A stretch of DNA of 64,000 nt from Argentina anserina (lineage: Eukaryota; Streptophyta; Magnoliopsida; Rosales; Rosaceae). Below the pieces are notes generated by a model, which was not told where the DNA came from, ran no database searches, and worked only from the letters and a program-made list of their open reading frames with translations. The position numbers and the translations under genes were made by a program. Each line of letters starts with the position of its first letter. Position 1 is the stretch's first letter. Shown here one piece after another: positions 61,621 through 64,000 of the stretch. Location of the stretch: assembly GCF_933775445.1 (NCBI RefSeq), contig NC_065877.1:16244001-16308000 (forward strand), in the 5' to 3' direction.

Positions 61621-62344
61621 TGAGATGACACGACCCGCCCCAAAATGTACCCTACTTTCGAGGCAGATCGTGCGGGGACCACTATCAAAGGAGATTTACC
61701 AAAATTTCGGCATAGTCTCTCTTGAAAGTAGCCAACCCTACCTGCACGAAAATGATACTTCAATATCTCAAAACCACCCTGAACTCCCGGAGCCATCTGC
61801 TCCTCTAGTCAAAACGGCCTCCACAACATTTAGACAAATTCAAGCATCAACAATAAAAAATTCTCAACCTATAACATTCATAAAAACGTCCATTACGCGA
61901 TGAGACGTTAGGACATGAGACATCAATTGATCCCTGGAACTTTCCGCTCCTCTTACCACAACCTCCAAACCCACGTTACGACCACCAAAGTCGTCATTTA
62001 ACGTAATATATAATTCCTGAAATAAATTCTAAAATCCCGGAACTATCTAATCAATTTAAGGGATTTCCCAATCTCGAATAATCATTCGGCAAATAATAAT
62101 AGACTAGCCCCGCTCGTCAAACTAATAACTTAATACACAACTGGGCTATCCCCGCTAGTCAACTAATAATATCTGATCATTCTAGGGAACTGACTAGCCC
62201 TGCTAGTCAACTAAATGACAACGTCATACAATAGGCCCCTGGCTAAAATATATATATACATAACAAATCTCAAGTTTTCAATACCGTCACGTCACGTTCA
62301 CGGAGAGGGTATTGAATCATCCTATCCTAGCCGGCTATATATAT

Positions 62345-62642
62345 CCTCGCCTCTCAGGCGGCATCGCCCTCCAGGCGGAAAAATGATATCATGTAACCTC
62401 GCCCCTCGGGCGGCATCGCCCTCCCGGTGGAAAAGTGATATCACGTAACCTCGCCCCTCGGGCGGCATCGCCCTCAGGCGGAAAAGGGCTTTCGAGTAAC
62501 CTCGCCCCTCGGGCGGCATCGCCCTCAGGCGGAAAAGTGCTATCAAGTAATCTCGCTCCTCGGGCGGCATCGCCCTCTAAGCGGAATAGTGATATCACAT
62601 AACCTCGCCCCCCGGGCGGTATCGCCCTCCAGGCGGAAAAGT
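62345..62642 (-). repeat. 51-52 bp GC-rich minisatellite, six units
   Basis: The unit CCTCGCCCCTCGGGCGGCAT, then CGCCCTCCAGGCGGAAAAGT and a variable 'gatatcacgtaa', is repeated six times. Units of 51 bp preserve a minus-strand frame with EGDAARGARL repeated, but 52-bp units shift it. Strong GC content contrasts with AT-rich surroundings. Confidence 0.9.
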
Positions 62643-62997
62643 AGAACAATATGCTAACATAGTCACAAAAATAAATATCATTCATATCCGTTGATCATTG
62701 CCCCCTTTTTGATGTTGCTAAGGAGAGGATACCGGATAGAATGGAATATGATTCCGTTGATCGTGCCTCCTTTATAAGATTAAAGGAGAGGATACCGGAA
62801 TAGGATAGAAAATCATTCTTATCCGTTGATCGTGCCCCCTTTAACTTAACAAGTTAGAGGGGAGGATACCAGATAAGAATAATTAGAACGAGTACGGTTC
62901 CTAACCGTACATATAAATCTCAATATGAATTTAACAAATCCCGAGAACCCCGTTCCCGGATAAAAATCCACACTTTTCGATTAAATCAAATAAGGCG

Positions 62998-62998
<1 letters not shown>

Positions 62999-63048
<50 letters not shown>
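62999..63048. repeat. (TA)n microsatellite split by a MITE
   Basis: The TA run continues after the MITE at about 63451-63468, so the element inserted into the TA tract. Confidence 0.9.
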
Positions 63049-63051
<3 letters not shown>

Positions 63052-63450
63052 TTCCTATCCAGAGTGAAGCTTCACTCTGAAATTACAGAGTGAAGTTCCA
63101 ATCTTGACACACTTTTCGGTCAAAATTTTTCACCATAAGCGATTCAATATTGAGGTATGCTATTCAAGATCATCTCTACAAAATTTCATCTAATTCGGAC
63201 ATCGTTAAGGTATTGAAATTAGATTAAATCAATGAATGAATTAGAACTGTTCAACGTGAACCGTTCATGTAAATCTCAATTTTGAAAGCTCAAACCATTG
63301 TCAAATTGGATGAAACTTTGTAAAGATGATCTTGAATACCATACCTAAATATTGAATCGCTTATAGTGAAAACTTTTGACCGAAAAGTGTGTCAAAATTG
63401 GAACTTCACTCTGTAATTTCAGAGTGAAGCTTCACTCTGGATAGGGACTG
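63049..63450. mobile_element. 402-bp palindromic MITE in a TA tract
   Basis: The termini are CAGTTCCTATCCAGAGTGAAG and, inverted, CAGTCCCTATCCAGAGTGAAG. The inverted repeats continue for about 170 bp each (for example TGACACACTTTTCGGTCAAAA and its complement). Both ends carry a perfect 20-bp palindrome, CAGAGTGAAGCTTCACTCTG. The flanking TA on both sides fits a TA target (Tc1/mariner-like), but the TA-rich site hides the true duplication. Confidence 0.85.
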
Positions 63451-64000
63451 TATATATATATATATATATCTCATATATATTTCCAAGTCAGCCAAATATC
63501 ATTGCAAAGCAATTAAATCATATAACGCCCGAAATCACATAAATAAATATCCATGCATGCATATATTTAATTGAACGTCAACTCGTAGCCCGAAACCTAG
63601 CATCAAATTTAGATACTTGCAAACGTAAACCGATATCTAATCTAAAATAATTGTGGCTGCACCCAAACTTTGTTTGGGCTGCCTACATACCCTTTTTCGA
63701 GGGATCAAGCCATTCGTAGTTCCCTTAATATTTAACTAAAATTACTATGGACACCCAACACACCGAGTTTACCAAATCACTCCTTCCGGCATTTCTAAGC
63801 CCATGCACCCTTGCACCATTAATATCGTAAACCTTTCCCAACCAACACACATCAACACAACCATCATCATAATCATCATACACCAAGTATACCATAATCA
63901 CAACAATCACAATAATCCTTTATACGATAATCTAAATTATCAACAACATACGACAACTAAATTCATCGATTAATATGTCGATAAGTTCGTATCAACGAAT

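Larger units (their letters stand above)
61629..64000 (-). repeat. Large LTR on the minus strand, running off the window
   Basis: On the minus strand the unit ends GGGGCGGGTCGTGTCA at about 61627-61629, the inverted partner of the TGATACGACCC starts. Its last 230 bp match 16030-16290 in reverse. The 62700-62910 blocks match 55100-55300 in reverse, and 63650-63715 matches 5085-5150 in reverse. The start lies beyond 64000. It holds a minisatellite and a MITE. Confidence 0.5.

Noticed and set aside
61629..61640. Plus-strand LTR start at 61629, pairing with 53891 as the Athila-like element's LTRs
   Set aside because: The inner blocks of the two units are in opposite orientation, so 61629 is the end of a minus-strand LTR.
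62322..62685. Minus-strand ORFs with repeated EGDAARGARL
   Set aside because: They come from the minisatellite. 52-bp units shift the frame, and there is no other sign of coding.

Overview
This window is AT-rich nuclear DNA from a flowering plant, most likely a eudicot. The evidence is multi-exon genes with GT-AG introns, plant-type gene families (a kinesin-14 with a calponin-homology domain, a GH1 beta-glucosidase, a GT61 glycosyltransferase) and a dense layer of plant transposable elements: Athila-like Ty3, PIF/Harbinger, hAT and foldback MITEs, and a Cassandra TRIM. No bacterial, organellar, tRNA or functional rRNA gene was seen.

Layout. 1-1.75 kb is AT-rich DNA with small MITE remnants. 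1.75-16.3 kb is a nested repeat block: a minus-strand LTR element, several large LTR fragments, a complete 2.35-kb solo LTR, and a GC-rich inverted-repeat (foldback) element whose right arm is split by a 2.2-kb solo LTR. 17-22.2 kb is a decayed PIF/Harbinger transposon with a Myb-like gene and a DDE transposase. 22.6-36 kb is the gene island: an apparently intact 19-exon kinesin-14 (1,100 codons before the stop), a beta-glucosidase that has lost its central third, and a spliced gene for a 68-residue membrane-anchored protein. 36.9-38.9 kb holds a minus-strand relic resembling SUMO-activating enzyme subunit 2. 39-42 kb has two copies of one hAT-type non-autonomous element bracketing a broken B3-domain gene. 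42.4-45.6 kb is an LTR fragment followed by a tandem Cassandra element with 5S-rRNA-like LTRs. 47.9-50.1 kb is an intact minus-strand GT61 glycosyltransferase. From 50.7 kb to the end is retrotransposon DNA: a second copy of the 2.35-kb solo LTR, a truncated LTR, a decayed Athila-like pol region, and an LTR-like unit carrying a GC-rich minisatellite and a 402-bp palindromic MITE.

The genes do not form a pathway. Kinesin-14 should act on microtubules and GT61 in Golgi glycan synthesis; the 68-residue protein is of unknown function; the GH1, SUMO E1 and B3 loci look like relics. The strongest points for follow-up are a U12-type AT-AC intron inside the kinesin motor domain, the three-LTR Cassandra array, the dissected foldback element, and the hAT pair that shares flanking DNA on one side only. 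Exon boundaries were derived by hand from reading frame, splice signals and family conservation; no alignment or database search was run.
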